The position numbers and the translations under genes were made by a program. Below, in pieces: positions 7,107-7,773 of a stretch of DNA of 7,773 bases (within the stretch, counting starts at the first letter, position 1; each line of letters starts with the position of its first letter). The DNA is taken from assembly GCA_025360355.1 (NCBI GenBank), contig JANYCL010000102.1, positions 1-7,773 on the forward strand, given 5' to 3'. Under the pieces are notes generated by a model that was given only the letters and a program-made list of their open reading frames with translations, ran no database searches and was not told the DNA's origin. This DNA is from Sphingobacteriaceae bacterium (GTDB lineage: Bacteria; Bacteroidota; Bacteroidia; B-17B0; Aurantibacillaceae).

Positions 7107-7107
7107 A

Positions 7108-7773
7108 TCAATCTTTTAAGCGGTTTTCACGCCATTTACTTTTTTTAACAGAACCATTCGATATTGGCTGAGAATGGTTCTTTTGATTGTTAAAAATGTA
7201 AGAAGCAGCTATTGCTAAAGCCTCATCATTCTCATTTCCTGCCGGATTTAACATTTCGGGAGTGAAATATTTGCTGATAAAACCCGTATCAAATTTACCA
7301 GAGATAAATGCTTCATGTTTTAACACAAACGTGCAAAAATCTAATGTTGTTTCAACACCAATAATTTTGTAATCGTTAATGGCGCGCAACATTTTAGCGA
7401 TCGCATCATTCCGGTCTTTACCATGTACCACTAATTTCGCGATCATGGGATCATAATAAATTGGAATGTCCATACCTTCTTCAAAACCATCATCAACACG
7501 AACTCCAGGACCGCTCGGTGTTTTATAAACAATTAATTTTCCGATATCCGGTAAAAAATTATTCGCAGGATCTTCAGCACAAACACGAACTTCAATGGAA
7601 TGACCATTTATTTTCAGATCTTCCTGTTTAAAAGTAAGTTTTTCGCCGCGTGCAACTTTAATTTGTTCTTTCACTAGATCCAAACCGGTTATCATTTCGC
7701 TTACCGTGTGTTCAACTTGTAAGCGTGTATTCATTTCTAAAAAATAAAAATTAAGATCAGCGTCTAACAAAAA
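7108..7773 (-). CDS. accC: Biotin carboxylase subunit (acetyl-/propionyl-CoA carboxylase type), C-terminal part
   Basis: The 221 residues in the window are the end of an ATP-grasp biotin carboxylase, which carboxylates the biotin of a carrier protein using ATP and bicarbonate. The first residues in frame are FLLDADL, so the protein continues past the right edge and the true start is not in the window. The active-site block FLEMNTRLQVEHTVSEMITG carries the conserved Glu, Asn, Arg, Gln, Val, Glu series (E. coli AccC E288-E296 region). GPGVRVDDG carries the Arg equivalent to R338, and YYDPMIAKLVVHGKDR with the following AINDYKIIGVETTLDF belongs to the biotin carboxylase C-terminal domain. The protein ends about 60 residues after that with a polar tail and no biotinyl AMKM motif, so it is a separate subunit without a fused carrier domain. 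The symbol is tentative, since Bacteroidota often have paralogues serving propionyl-CoA carboxylase. HT where many AccC have HP also occurs in pyruvate carboxylases. Confidence 0.9.
   Translation of the reverse strand, partial: FLLDADLNFYFLEMNTRLQVEHTVSEMITGLDLVKEQIKVARGEKLTFKQEDLKINGHSIEVRVCAEDPANNFLPDIGKLIVYKTPSGPGVRVDDGFEEGMDIPIYYDPMIAKLVVHGKDRNDAIAKMLRAINDYKIIGVETTLDFCTFVLKHEAFISGKFDTGFISKYFTPEMLNPAGNENDEALAIAASYIFNNQKNHSQPISNGSVKKSKWRENRLKD

Noticed and set aside
6977..7171. 64-residue plus-strand open frame across the gap between the DUF4294 and biotin carboxylase genes
   Set aside because: It overlaps the signal-peptide region of one gene and the 3' end of the other in antisense, with no family resemblance.
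1..7773. CRISPR arrays, tRNA or rRNA genes, riboswitches
   Set aside because: No spaced direct repeats or RNA-gene signatures were seen. Genes fill nearly all the window and the largest gap is 81 bp.

Overview
The window looks like chromosomal DNA from a member of the Bacteroidota. Four things point there: AT-rich composition, almost no Shine-Dalgarno sequences, promoter -7 boxes of the TAnnTTTG type, and protein families typical of that phylum (an OstA-like protein much longer than LptA, DUF4294, and a Bacteroidota-style LptF/LptG permease). Genus cannot be told from this sequence. Eight protein-coding genes are supported, two of them cut by the window edges. I see no rRNA, tRNA, CRISPR array, insertion sequence or phage gene.

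Layout. Positions 1-971, minus strand: a DPM1-like family 2 glycosyltransferase (222-971) followed 25 bp downstream by the start of a pRiA4b ORF-3-like gene (1-196, running off the left edge). Positions 972-1052: an 81-bp divergent promoter region with a Bacteroidota-type -7 box on each strand, each only a few bases from its start codon. Positions 1053-6409, plus strand: a tightly packed four-gene operon of an LptF/LptG-family permease, a GT4 glycosyltransferase, a membrane-bound GT2 glycosyltransferase and an OstA/LptA-like periplasmic protein. Its junctions overlap by 1, 8 and 4 bases. Positions 6412-7062, minus strand: a secreted DUF4294 protein, convergent with the operon and separated from it by 2 bp. 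Positions 7063-7107: a 45-bp gap with a perfect 12-bp palindrome. Positions 7108-7773, minus strand: the C-terminal part of a biotin carboxylase, whose N-terminus lies beyond the right edge.

How the genes may work together. The four-gene operon joins two glycosyltransferases to two parts of a lipopolysaccharide-type export route: an inner-membrane permease and a periplasmic beta-jellyroll bridge. The simplest reading is that the glycosyltransferases build part of the LPS or another surface glycolipid and the Lpt-like proteins move it to the outer membrane. The divergent DPM1-like enzyme could supply a polyprenyl-phosphate-linked sugar for the same or another surface glycan. The biotin carboxylase is housekeeping or acyl-CoA metabolism. 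No clearly novel system is evident. The points most worth following are the glycosyltransferase/Lpt operon, the near-leaderless divergent promoters, and the uncharacterised DUF4294 protein.
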